NCBI GenBank assembly: GCA_022826505.1
Contig: JAJDUQ010000036.1
Location: forward strand, 1 to 45,462
DNA: 45,462 nt
Source of the DNA: Gammaproteobacteria bacterium
GTDB taxonomy: Bacteria; Pseudomonadota; Gammaproteobacteria; HK1
Direction of reading: 5' to 3'
Under the pieces are notes generated by a model. The model searched no databases. It had not been told where the DNA came from and saw nothing but the letters and a program-made list of their open reading frames with translations. A program made the translations under genes and the position numbers. Positions 1 through 8,813 of this stretch are shown piece after piece; position 1 is the first letter of the stretch, and every line of letters starts with the position of its first letter.

Positions 1-397
<397 letters not shown>

Positions 398-581
398 GAG
401 AATTGCGACCGTCCCCGGAAGGACGATCAAGTCTTGACTCGACGGAATGACTCGCTGAATGCGAGCGCATCACGCCGTATGATCTCCATTTGGAGCTCAG
501 CACCAGCGCAAACGCCCACACAGATTACCTGACCGAAGCTGTTAAAAAGCGTGCGAGGGTGGAACGACTCCCCCACAGGAG
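398..581 (-). promoter_or_regulatory. rrn leader with boxA antitermination signal
   Basis: This stretch lies between the rrn promoter and mature 16S. Read on the minus strand it has GCTTTTTAACA at 550-540, close to the boxA consensus TGCTCTTTAACA that loads NusB/NusE antitermination factors. It is followed by AATCTGTGTGGGCG at 526-513, a sequence common in gamma- and betaproteobacterial rrn leaders. A small hairpin (CTCCA/TGGAG) lies near 484-496. Boundaries are approximate. Confidence 0.8.
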
Positions 582-588
582 GCGGCGT

Positions 589-616
589 ATTATACACACG
601 CCGGTCCCTCGATCAA
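589..616 (-). promoter_or_regulatory. rrn sigma-70 promoter
   Basis: Minus strand: -35 TTGATC (616-611), 16-bp spacer, -10 TATAAT (594-589). The -10 hexamer is a perfect consensus, and the short spacer plus GC-rich discriminator are typical of stringently controlled rRNA promoters. Transcription should start near 582, about 185 nt upstream of mature 16S. AT-rich sequence further upstream (near 675-695) could act as an UP element, but it sits too far from the -35 to be sure. Confidence 0.75.
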
Positions 617-995
617 GCGCCGCCGACCCCACGCCAACCGGACCCCAGGGACATGGTTGAACATGCGTCAACCTATTGAACAAGAAAACCTTTTTGACGC
701 ACCGTGCCGTTGGTCCGCGCTACGGTGCCGCTGTCCGGTCGTCTCTCCGAGGCCGGCCACCGGTGGCGCTTGATCATCGCTCGCGACACGGCGCCGGCAG
801 GTGTTGGCAACTGTACGTTCGAGCCGTGGAGTTGACCGGTCTGCTGCGTGTTCCGTGCGCCAAAACGGCGGATTTCCGCGCATGTCGACGCGTTGACTTC
901 CTCCGAACGTCCAGACCAGCACGGTTCACACGGCCGGAACGAACAATGACGGGGGTTGTGCGTCCGACGAGATGGAAATTACGGGAATGTCCGCG
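617..995. other. intergenic region between M23 peptidase and rrn; two inverted repeats
   Basis: No convincing gene is seen in about 380 nt; open frames here lack start signals and protein-like composition. A 7-bp inverted repeat (GCACCGT 699-705 / ACGGTGC 722-728) lies downstream of the M23 gene on its strand and could be a weak terminator, although no clean T run follows. A second inverted repeat (GGTTGA 655-660 / TCAACC 668-673) lies just upstream of the rrn promoter. No tRNA was recognised. Confidence 0.5.
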
Positions 996-2657
996 TCATT
1001 CGGCGGTCGCGATGGACGTTCGGGCGACCATTTCGAGCTTCGCGAGCAACGGGGTGGCTTTGCCTCGAAAGTCGTCCATATGCTTCCGGGCAAGCGGCGC
1101 AGCCTGCGGAAGTTTGACCTTGAGCGGATCACGATGGACACCGTGCACACGAAATTCGTAGTGGAGATGAGGACCTGTGGCGAGCCCGGTACTCCCGACG
1201 TATCCGATGATCTGACCTTGTTCGACCCGCTTCCCCTTGCGAATGCCCTTGGAGAACCGAGAAAGATGTGAGTAGAGCGTAGTGTAGGCTGAGCCGTGCT
1301 TGAGGATGACAGTCCGTCCGTATCCGCCGTTGCGTCCCGCGAAGATGACTCGCCCTTCGCCGGAAGCCTTCACTGCGGTGCCTCTCGGGGCCGCGTAGTC
1401 GACTCCACGATGCGCTCGCATCTTGTGGAGAATCGGATGGCGACGGCTAAAACTGAAACGCGAGCTGATTCGGGTGAAGTTGACCGGCGTACGCAGGAAT
1501 GCTTTGCGCATGCTACGCCCATCGGGTGAGTAGTAGTCGGTCCGACCCGAAGGATCGACGTAGCGAACGGCGCGGATTCTGCGGCCTCGGTTGGTGAATT
1601 CGGCTGCAACGATCGGACCTTCACCTATCTTGTCCCCGTCCTTGTGTTGCTCCTCGAATACCAAGGCGAACCGGTCGCCAGCCCGAATATCGAGCGCGAA
1701 ATCAACATCCCAGCCGAATATTTCGGCCATCTGCATGATGAGGTTGTCGGAAAGTCCCGCACGTTGCCCGGCCTCAAACAAAGACCTGTCGATGACCCCC
1801 GTTGCGGTTGCCAACGAGACTTCCGGCGGCTCTATCACCTCCTCGAACGTGAACGATTCGCCGTCACGCAACACATGCAGGGATCGGACCCGGTCGAGTC
1901 GGTGAACCAGTCGTGTCAGACGAGATTGCGTGTCGACGTAGAACTCGAACTCTTGTCTCGGCGCAAGCCGGGCGAGTTTCTTCGCGAGCGGTTTCGAACC
2001 GGTCATCAAAGCCAGATCGCGCTGTGGAAGACCGAGCCGTTTGAATATCAGATAGAGTGAGTCCCCGGAGTTGACCGTCACTCGATGGGCGGGAACACCG
2101 GCCGTGCGATCTTCGCCGCCTGTCACCGTGGCAGGTTTCGATTCGACCGGAGGACTTGCAGGTGCCGTTGTTGCCGAATCGATGCTGGTGGCGGCAACGG
2201 CTTCACTCGCGAGCACCGGTGACTTTGCGACCACCAACGGTGGCGACCCGGCTACCGATTCATCGCTATGGATTTCGGTGTGTACGCGCGAGACATTCGG
2301 TCGACCCACCGACACCTTCGGGGCGACAGCTTCGTTCCCACTGAACGCAGGCTGCCGAGAACGACCGCCAAAACGGTCTGGCACCATGGTTGTGTCCGGC
2401 AACTCGAGATCGACAACTGTCGTCTCGACCGCCCGAGCCGGTTGACCGGAAGAAACATCCAGAACTGCGCCGCCCGTCCCCACAACGAGCGCTGAGCCGA
2501 CAATCCCGCCGATAATCAGCAATCGATGACCAAGTTTTCTCGGTCCGCGCCGTGTTGCCCTGTCCAGAATTGGTCCGCTCCTCAGAAGAGTATCTCGCCG
2601 AAACTTACGACAATTTCTCTGTTGTTCCCATAGCTCCTTGATTACTATTGATTTCAT
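996..2657 (-). CDS. M23 family murein endopeptidase with LysM/OapA-like domain
   Basis: A 553-aa envelope protein expected to cleave peptidoglycan peptide cross-links in the periplasm. A basic N-terminus is followed by one membrane segment (about 45-66), a Pro/Ser/Ala/Thr-rich linker, a LysM/OapA-like domain (about 191-240: HRVTVNSGDSLYLIFKRL) and a C-terminal LytM/M23 domain (about 411-515). The zinc ligands are intact: H416-x3-D420 and H497-x-H499. This is the MepM/YebA-type layout, at a slightly longer length than usual. ATG at 2657 is preceded by an AGGA-type ribosome site. It is transcribed toward rrn. Family is firm; exact substrate bond is not. Confidence 0.93.
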   Translation of the reverse strand: MKSIVIKELWEQQRNCRKFRRDTLLRSGPILDRATRRGPRKLGHRLLIIGGIVGSALVVGTGGAVLDVSSGQPARAVETTVVDLELPDTTMVPDRFGGRSRQPAFSGNEAVAPKVSVGRPNVSRVHTEIHSDESVAGSPPLVVAKSPVLASEAVAATSIDSATTAPASPPVESKPATVTGGEDRTAGVPAHRVTVNSGDSLYLIFKRLGLPQRDLALMTGSKPLAKKLARLAPRQEFEFYVDTQSRLTRLVHRLDRVRSLHVLRDGESFTFEEVIEPPEVSLATATGVIDRSLFEAGQRAGLSDNLIMQMAEIFGWDVDFALDIRAGDRFALVFEEQHKDGDKIGEGPIVAAEFTNRGRRIRAVRYVDPSGRTDYYSPDGRSMRKAFLRTPVNFTRISSRFSFSRRHPILHKMRAHRGVDYAAPRGTAVKASGEGRVIFAGRNGGYGRTVILKHGSAYTTLYSHLSRFSKGIRKGKRVEQGQIIGYVGSTGLATGPHLHYEFRVHGVHRDPLKVKLPQAAPLARKHMDDFRGKATPLLAKLEMVARTSIATAE

Positions 2658-2979
2658 CTATCCTAAACATTAGCTGGAATCAAGGTCAGGGTCAACTGTC
2701 TTTTCCGGTTCACACAATTTATCGTCAGTGTCCTCGGATTCCATCGCGCTTTCCTCCGATCAAGCAGCGTTCAGAGACAAGACAGCCGCTCGCGGCAACA
2801 GTTGAGGCAACTTCAGGTCCCGGGGAAATGATCCGCAGCACCGCCGATCGGTTCCGACACGGATCTGGACGCGACTTGCTGGATAACGATCCCGGCTTGA
2901 ATCTTCGTGACTGTTGCTTGAGCGTACATGAGTGGAACCAGTGGTTGAATGCTCGAGGCGGAGGCCGGCCTCACTCGCG
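2658..2979. other. intergenic region, no gene recognised
   Basis: About 320 nt between the M23 gene start and the end of the DUF1989-GcvT gene, both on the minus strand. Several short open frames cross it (for example 2648-2986 plus), but none has a ribosome site or composition suggesting a protein. The M23 promoter must lie in the right-hand part near 2660-2750, which is more AT-rich; I could not fix the hexamers. Confidence 0.5.
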
Positions 2980-5355
2980 TCATTGATAGTCTCCGCGGAC
3001 CCGCCGCTTTTCGGGGTCGAAGTGCGGATAGGTGACGACTCGGGCCGGGATCCGCTTCTGGTGACCATCGAGCTGACCGACCTCTACTTCGGTTCCGAGC
3101 GTCGCATGGGTGACATCCATTCGACACAGCGCAATAACCTTTCCGAGAATCGGTGAACGAACCGCGGACGTGATTTCTCCCACCTGTGCGCGTCCGATCC
3201 GCACACAATCACCTGTGGATGGCACGAGCTTGCCCTCGAGATCGAGTCCGACAAGCTTTCGCACCGGGTGCGCCTTGCGTCGTTCGAGCGCTTCGCGACC
3301 GATAAAGTCATCGGTTTTCGACTTGAGCGGCACCGTAAACCCGATCCCTGATTCGAACGGATCGATCTGGTCGGTGAACTCGCAACCGGCAAACACGAGC
3401 CCTGCCTCGATACGGACCATGTCGAGCGCCCCCAGCCCGAACGGGCTGATTTCGTACGACTCCCCTGCCTGCATGACAGCTTCGAAGAGGATCTGCGCGT
3501 CTTGGGGGTGGCAGAAGAGCTCAAATCCGAGCTCCCCTGTATACCCGGTCCGGGACACGACCAGCGCGATGCCGTGAAAGTCGTGAAGTCGCGCAACCGA
3601 GAACCGGAACCAGTCGAGTTCGCCGATGGTCTGCCAGGTGGGACCCGTCCACAGGACGCGCTCCAGAATCTCCCGACTCTTCGGACCTTGCAATGCAATG
3701 TTCGCGAGCTGTTCGGTCGAAGTCTTGACCCACGCGTCGAGCCCACGCTTCTCCGCCTGCTCACGCAGCCAGAGTCCGGATAGGTCGTTGCCGCCGATCC
3801 ACCGAAAGTTGTTGTCTCCCAGCCGGAAGACCGTGCCGTCGTCGATCATTCCGCCATGCTCGTAGCACATCGCCGTATACACGACCTGACCTACCGAGAG
3901 CCTCCGCATGTCTCGAGTGACGCAGAGCTGCATCAATTCCTCGGCATCCGGGCCGAGCACCTCGTACTTGCGAAGTGGCGACAGGTCCATGACCGCCGCC
4001 CGCTCACGACATGCCCAGTATTCGTCGACCACTCCGTGGGCCGGGAAATCCTGCGCGAGCCAGTAACCATTGTACTCGACGAAATTTCTCGTGTGTGCGG
4101 CGAAGCAATCGTGGAATCCGGTGTTCTTCGTCATCTGGAGATCGGCATCTGTGGTCATCCTGAAACCCACGCCTGACTTGAAGTCCTCGTTCCGGTCATA
4201 TATGCGCACCTGGATATCGGTCGGGTTCCATCCGTTCGCGGGGTCGATGTCGCACGGACAGGCGGTGGAGAAGCAGACGAGATCGGTGAGTGCGCGCATG
4301 AGCACGAAATCACCCGGGCGCGACCAGGGGTCGTCCATGCCGATGGCATTGGTGTCATCGAGCATGGTGTTGAAGAAGAAATTGATGGCCGGCCATCCGC
4401 CGCGCGCCCGAATTCCGAATCGCTCACCCTCGGTGTTGATGTTGTCCGAACAGTTCGAATGCCCGGGGTAACCCATATCTTCGTAGTAGCGCGCGGTACA
4501 GGCGAGGCCGAACGAATCGTGGCGTCCACAGGTGTCCTGGACGAGTTCGAGCAACGGTTCGTGATCGATGGAGTAGTACTTCGAGTACAAGCCCGGACCA
4601 GGGTACAACGAGCCCATCAGGGTTCGAGTCGTGGTCGGATCGATTTCGCGCTCCAGTCCCTGATCGAGAGCCCGCAAGCTGAACGCCTGAAAATCGGTGC
4701 ACTCGCGACCCCTCACGTCGACGATTTGGATGAGCTGACCCGATTTGACTTCGTAGCCACAGGCGTGACCCGGCTGGACATTGAGGTCGAGCAGCGTCTC
4801 TGCGAGTGGCGGGGGTGGACCGCCCTCCGGCTTCGCGTTGGTACGGCGCTCCCGGCGAACGTAGAGCACAATCTCGGTGGGCGGACACTGTTCGTGGACC
4901 GGCATCGGGCCACCCGGCGCGCTCGCCACGAGCGTGGCGGGGGCGGTGGCGATGAAGGACGTCGATTCCCCGGCCCGCGATTCGGCGCCGAACAATCGCA
5001 CTGCGTCAGCACGGCCGAAATCGCAGTCGCGCGCCGCTAGTGCGACACGAACGCGCCGTGCAGTCGGATCCTGGGAGTCGAGGACTTGCAGCGTACCGAG
5101 AGGAGTTCCCATCCCGCTCGCGCCGATGATCGCCGGATCGGATCGGCCGATGCCGTCGAATACCACCAGTTCGCACGGTTGCCGCCCCTCGCGATCGATG
5201 ACGGTCAACTCGTCCCCTGCATCCAGGGTGATGGTGCGCGAACCGCCACCCGGAACGGGATACCGCTCAACGTTCGGCGGCAGAACCGGAAGCCCCGGGA
5301 CCAGTACCGATCCCCGCTTGAACGGATTGGGTGCAATGCCCGGGTCGAGAATCAC
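2980..5355 (-). CDS. DUF1989-DUF1989-GcvT (aminomethyltransferase-like) fusion protein
   Basis: A 791-aa cytosolic protein with three parts. Residues ~30-165 look like a diverged DUF1989 (urea-carboxylase-associated) domain. Residues ~185-390 are a canonical DUF1989 domain with the cysteine pair in FSTACPCDIDPANGWNPTD (C366, C368). Residues ~435-790 are a GcvT/glycine-cleavage T-protein fold, with SRTGYTGELGFELF (601-614) and RIEAGLVFAGCEF (648-660), typical of folate-dependent aminomethyltransferases and of the demethylases DmdA and dimethylglycine/sarcosine oxidase C-termini. The start is GTG. It is divergent from the ammonium transporter. Known family roles suggest moving a C1 unit from a methylated amine or thioether to tetrahydrofolate; the substrate is unknown. 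Confidence 0.88.
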   Translation of the reverse strand: MILDPGIAPNPFKRGSVLVPGLPVLPPNVERYPVPGGGSRTITLDAGDELTVIDREGRQPCELVVFDGIGRSDPAIIGASGMGTPLGTLQVLDSQDPTARRVRVALAARDCDFGRADAVRLFGAESRAGESTSFIATAPATLVASAPGGPMPVHEQCPPTEIVLYVRRERRTNAKPEGGPPPPLAETLLDLNVQPGHACGYEVKSGQLIQIVDVRGRECTDFQAFSLRALDQGLEREIDPTTTRTLMGSLYPGPGLYSKYYSIDHEPLLELVQDTCGRHDSFGLACTARYYEDMGYPGHSNCSDNINTEGERFGIRARGGWPAINFFFNTMLDDTNAIGMDDPWSRPGDFVLMRALTDLVCFSTACPCDIDPANGWNPTDIQVRIYDRNEDFKSGVGFRMTTDADLQMTKNTGFHDCFAAHTRNFVEYNGYWLAQDFPAHGVVDEYWACRERAAVMDLSPLRKYEVLGPDAEELMQLCVTRDMRRLSVGQVVYTAMCYEHGGMIDDGTVFRLGDNNFRWIGGNDLSGLWLREQAEKRGLDAWVKTSTEQLANIALQGPKSREILERVLWTGPTWQTIGELDWFRFSVARLHDFHGIALVVSRTGYTGELGFELFCHPQDAQILFEAVMQAGESYEISPFGLGALDMVRIEAGLVFAGCEFTDQIDPFESGIGFTVPLKSKTDDFIGREALERRKAHPVRKLVGLDLEGKLVPSTGDCVRIGRAQVGEITSAVRSPILGKVIALCRMDVTHATLGTEVEVGQLDGHQKRIPARVVTYPHFDPEKRRVRGDYQ

Positions 5356-5553
5356 GTCGCCAATGTTCCTGTACCCGTCCGATGCGCTTGCGAGCCTAGC
5401 TCACGCCCGCCGTATGGACCGGAATTGCATGCGATATGCGACGGCCCGTCAAGCCAATGGACCACATTCGATCCAAAACCGGATCCCTGCCGCCGTCAAC
5501 GGGATTGACACACCTTTGGATACTGGTCTCAATGTACGGGTCAGGGCGTGCCG

Positions 5554-5569
5554 GGGCACCCGTCATGCT
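5554..5569 (+). promoter_or_regulatory. sigma-54-like -24/-12 promoter upstream of amt
   Basis: The sequence gGGCACccgtcaTGCt keeps the -24 GG and -12 GC separated by exactly 10 nt and matches GGCAC and TGC of the TGGCACG-N4-TTGC consensus. It departs at the leading T, at the G after GGCAC and at one T of the -12 box. The predicted start near 5580 is about 45 nt before the amt start codon. Sigma-54/NtrC control of ammonium transporters is well established in proteobacteria; here it rests on this match only, and no NtrC site was recognised. Confidence 0.45.
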
Positions 5570-5624
5570 TGCATGAGCGCCAGGCACATTTCGCGTCGGA
5601 CGCGACCAAGGGAGGAATCGAGCG

Positions 5625-6995
5625 GTGGACAACGAACTGACTGCTTTGGGAGTGATATTCACGGAATTCTATTACTGGCTCACTGTGGTGCTCATGTTCT
5701 TCATCCACGTGGGGTTCTGCATGTACGAGGTCGGCGCATCGCGTCACAAGAACCACATGCACACGCTGATGAAGAACACCATGCTCATTCCGCTTGTGAC
5801 CATCACGTTCTTCTTCTTCGGATGGTGGATATATTTCGCCTTCCCCAATGGCCCGGGAATCATCGGTGGTCTGGTCGAGGCGCCGCACGCCGTTGCGTGG
5901 AGTGGCGTGATGGGTGCCCACATGGGCGGCGCGGACGATCTCGAAAACGGCTGGGCGCGGATCAACGGTGTGTTCTGGGCCGCGTTCCTGCTGTTCTCCT
6001 GGACCGCCGCCTCGATCGTGTCGGGTTCGGTCATCGAGCGAATCAAGTCGTCCGGATTCTGGATTCTCGCGGTCGGAATCGGTTCGGTATTCTGGATCAT
6101 CGACGCCGCATGGGGGTGGCATGCGGATGGTTGGATGGTGAAGCTCCTCGGCTACCATGACGCCTATGCCAGTGGGGTGATCCATGCAATCGCGGGCGGA
6201 TTCGCGCTGGGGGTTCTGGTGGTGCTGGGTCCGCGTATCGGCAAGTTCGCACCGGACGGAACGCCGCGCAACATCAACCCGCGCAATCCGTGGCTGGTCA
6301 CAATTGGCCTCTTCCTCATCTACACCGGATTCTGGGGCTTCTACGTCGCCTGCAATGTACCCATGTGGGACATTCAGGCCGGAGACGGGGTTTTCTACTC
6401 TGCGACGAACATCTACTTCGGACCGACGACGCTCTCCGCGATCACGTTCAACTTTCTGATGTCTCTCGCGGGCGGATTGCTGATGGGATACATCGTATCG
6501 AAGGGCGACGCGTTCTGGACGTACTCGTCGGGACTCGCCGGAATCATCGCAGCGTCGGCCGGCAACGACCTTTACCACCCGATCCAGGCGATGATTATCG
6601 CGGCGGTCGGCGTGGTTTTCATGTACAAGGTCCACTACTTCGTCGAGCGCACGTTCAAGGTTGACGACGCGGTGGGAGCGGTCGCGGTCCACGGCTACGC
6701 GGGTTTCTTCGGTGTCGTGGTCGCGGGATTCGTGCTGTGGGGCTACCCATCCTCTCCCACCGAAGGCTACGCGGCGATCAATCCCCTCGGGCAGTTCGGC
6801 GGAGCGCTCATCATGTTCGGTCTGCTGGGCTTCCTGCCGGGCTGGATCATGGCGAAGATCCTGAACGGTTTCGGGCTGTTGCGCATTCCGCACCAGGTCG
6901 AACTGATGGGTCTCGACACCGCGGCGGTCCGCGACCTCGCGGCCGAAGAGCAGGCAATCATCGACGCCGAGAACGACGCGGCGGGAAAGATCTGA
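5625..6995 (+). CDS. amt: Amt/Mep/Rh family ammonium transporter
   Basis: A 456-aa inner-membrane channel for ammonium (and possibly methylammonium), with about 11 hydrophobic segments. The twin-histidine pore pair is present: H187 in YASGVIHAIAGG, with D179 eight residues before it as in AmtB D160/H168, and H356 in AVAVHGYAGFFG. No signal peptide is evident; the first membrane segment starts near residue 8. The start is GTG at 5625 with GGAGG nine nt upstream. A 75-aa membrane protein follows after 25 nt. No glnK/PII gene is adjacent, unlike the classic glnK-amtB pair. Confidence 0.95.
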   Translation: MDNELTALGVIFTEFYYWLTVVLMFFIHVGFCMYEVGASRHKNHMHTLMKNTMLIPLVTITFFFFGWWIYFAFPNGPGIIGGLVEAPHAVAWSGVMGAHMGGADDLENGWARINGVFWAAFLLFSWTAASIVSGSVIERIKSSGFWILAVGIGSVFWIIDAAWGWHADGWMVKLLGYHDAYASGVIHAIAGGFALGVLVVLGPRIGKFAPDGTPRNINPRNPWLVTIGLFLIYTGFWGFYVACNVPMWDIQAGDGVFYSATNIYFGPTTLSAITFNFLMSLAGGLLMGYIVSKGDAFWTYSSGLAGIIAASAGNDLYHPIQAMIIAAVGVVFMYKVHYFVERTFKVDDAVGAVAVHGYAGFFGVVVAGFVLWGYPSSPTEGYAAINPLGQFGGALIMFGLLGFLPGWIMAKILNGFGLLRIPHQVELMGLDTAAVRDLAAEEQAIIDAENDAAGKI

Positions 6996-7020
6996 GTAGA
7001 CCACCACGGAGGAAAAGGCT

Positions 7021-7248
7021 ATGGCAACAGTAGAAAGCTGGGGGGGCAACATCGCGGATATCGGCCCCATCTATCCGATGGTGGGCACGGAAGGCTTGCT
7101 GGTAATTGTCGGCGTGGCGCTCTGGATTGTATGGCATGTCATCCAGGCGAAGCGTGAGAACCGGGACTACGAAGAGCAAATCAGGAAATACGGAGGCCGG
7201 GACTCACTCAAACGGCTCATCGCCGAAGAGGATCCCAAGAACCCGTAG
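7021..7248 (+). CDS. small single-pass membrane protein in the amt operon
   Basis: A 75-aa protein that I do not recognise. A short N-terminal stretch with GGNIADIGPIYP is followed by one hydrophobic segment (about 20-42) and a charged cytosolic tail rich in Glu, Lys and Arg. ATG at 7021 has GGAGG eight nt upstream, a strong ribosome site, and lies 25 nt after amt, so co-transcription is very likely. It may be an accessory or stabilising subunit of the transporter, but nothing in the sequence proves this. Confidence 0.8.
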   Translation: MATVESWGGNIADIGPIYPMVGTEGLLVIVGVALWIVWHVIQAKRENRDYEEQIRKYGGRDSLKRLIAEEDPKNP

Positions 7249-7372
7249 TCGCCGTCGGGGGGCGACGATCAATGTTCATCCTGCCAGTGCCGCGGCGACT
7301 GGAGTACCGGTTGGCAGCGAGAGCCGCACGTGAAGTCTGCAATCGGGATAGGGAGGAGCCTCACACCGCACC

Positions 7373-7400
7373 CAGGCCGAGTCCGGCCGGACTCGGCCTG
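7373..7400. repeat. 28-bp perfect palindrome between convergent genes
   Basis: Arms CAGGCCGAGTCCGG (7373-7386) and CCGGACTCGGCCTG (7387-7400) are exact reverse complements with no spacer. It lies between the amt operon and the convergent GntR gene, so it may act as a bidirectional terminator hairpin. There is no T run on either side, and a zero-length loop is unusual for a terminator. Confidence 0.85.
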
Positions 7401-7536
7401 GAACCGACGACACGAGTGTTCGTCAGGGTCTCCCCCGGTCCGCTGGAGCGGAACCGGCTAGCGCGAAGTGCGGGTGACCGATCTGCTGCAGAACTCGCGC
7501 GACCACGGCACTCGGCACACCGGTGACGCGGTCGGA

Positions 7537-8244
7537 TCAGGTAGAGGCGGCGTTGATCAGCGAACGCCGCGCAAGGTCCAGATGCGTTCGCATCGCCTTG
7601 GCCCCCCGTTCGGCGTCGCGTCTGCGCACCGCCTCGAATATCTCCCGGTGCTGCACGTTGTATCGCCGGATCATGTCGGCAGACAGCGTAAGCTGACGCA
7701 TCCGCGCCCATTCGGTGTTGTTCCGGACTTCGCTCACGCGCTTCGTGATCCATACCAGCATCGCGTTGCGCGTACACTCTGCGAGCGCAAGATGGAACGC
7801 TTCGTCACTGGATGAAAAGGAATCGGGATCGTATTCGCTTCGTTCCATGACCGAGAGCGCATTCTCTGCCTTCACGAGCGCCTGCTCGGTGGCATTGAGA
7901 ACCGCGAAACGCACGATTTGGGGCTCGAGCGCATAGCGAGTGTCGATTAGCTCCAGCGGACTCGTCGACTGCGCGATGGACACCGTCTCGGTATCGGAGT
8001 AGGTGACATACGTACCGCTGCCAGGCCGCTTTTCGACGAACCCGCCTTCTTCGAGCCGTCGCAACGCATCACGCACCGTACCGCGCGAGACACCGAACTG
8101 GTCCGCAAACGCGCGTTCCGGTGGAAGTCTTTCTCCGTGCAGGAGATCGCCGCCCATGATCTGGCGGCGCACGTGAATGGCGATGTCCCCCGCCCCCACC
8201 TTGTAGGGAAGGTCCTGAAGCCGCAGTCGATGGTCGGTGACCAC
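7537..8244 (-). CDS. GntR family (FadR/FCD-type) transcriptional regulator
   Basis: A 235-aa DNA-binding regulator. The N-terminal winged helix-turn-helix (about 20-85) contains GERLPPERAFADQFGVSRGT and the wing-like GSGTYV. The C-terminal all-helical FCD ligand domain spans about 95-225, with the H...H metal/ligand pattern (EAFHLALAECTRN, VQHREIFEAV). The start is GTG. It is transcribed away from the glnT-glxBCD run across a 570-nt gap, the usual place for a local regulator. The effector is unknown; its neighbours suggest an amine or amide. Confidence 0.93.
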   Translation of the reverse strand: MVTDHRLRLQDLPYKVGAGDIAIHVRRQIMGGDLLHGERLPPERAFADQFGVSRGTVRDALRRLEEGGFVEKRPGSGTYVTYSDTETVSIAQSTSPLELIDTRYALEPQIVRFAVLNATEQALVKAENALSVMERSEYDPDSFSSSDEAFHLALAECTRNAMLVWITKRVSEVRNNTEWARMRQLTLSADMIRRYNVQHREIFEAVRRRDAERGAKAMRTHLDLARRSLINAAST

Positions 8245-8813
8245 TTGCTCTATCTACCCAGCCGGTGCGGTGACCGTTTCACGCTCGACGATGCGCGTGC
8301 ATCGCCGACATCCGGACCAGGACAAGCGTTTCTCGTTCTCGTCGACAGGATTCGAGGCACCAGTACCTGCGCGACCCGGGTCGGCTTGTCGGCGAATTCC
8401 ATCCCGCACCGCGAGCACGTTCCACGCCGAATGGCTCCGCGGACTGACTCGGTCGACCCACGCGTGCTCTCCTCACCGTCACCGCCGACCCTCGCCAACG
8501 AAGATTCCGCGACAGCATGCAGGTTCGAAATGGACCGTGCACGCAAAGATCGCCATGAAGTGGTTGCCAGCGTACCAGTCATTGGACATCATGGATACCA
8601 ATCTGCAAATATTGGTTGAGTTTTGGTTTTGAACTGGTCATGATTTCCACCGACGTATACGGCGACGCTGGAAGGGGCCGAAGGGCGATGATGCTCCGCG
8701 ATGGCTCGGATGGAGATGCGGTGCGGAGTCGCCGAACCGGCCGTGCGTTCCGCGCGGAGCGCCGACGCGGCGACAGACAGCGACGAACAACCAGACCCTA
8801 GGAGACCGGAAGA
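8245..8813. other. divergent control region between the GntR gene and glnT, with an inverted repeat
   Basis: About 570 nt without a convincing gene. At 8597-8616 there is ACCAAT-N8-ATTGGT, a perfect 6-bp inverted repeat. An extra ATTGG at 8581-8585 and an AACTGGTC at 8632-8639 resemble half-sites seen for FCD-type GntR proteins (FadR operator ANCTGGTCNGACCAGNT). This is a candidate operator for the adjacent regulator. The glnT transcript should start to the right of it. No promoter hexamers could be fixed with confidence. Confidence 0.45.

Noticed and set aside
617..995. A tyrS gene between the M23 peptidase and rrn, as in some gammaproteobacteria
   Set aside because: There is no room and no synthetase-like frame; the synteny I had in mind is not conserved here.
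2813..3208. 131-codon minus-strand frame in the gap after the DUF1989-GcvT gene
   Set aside because: It overlaps the fusion gene out of frame, and only the last ~40 codons are intergenic.
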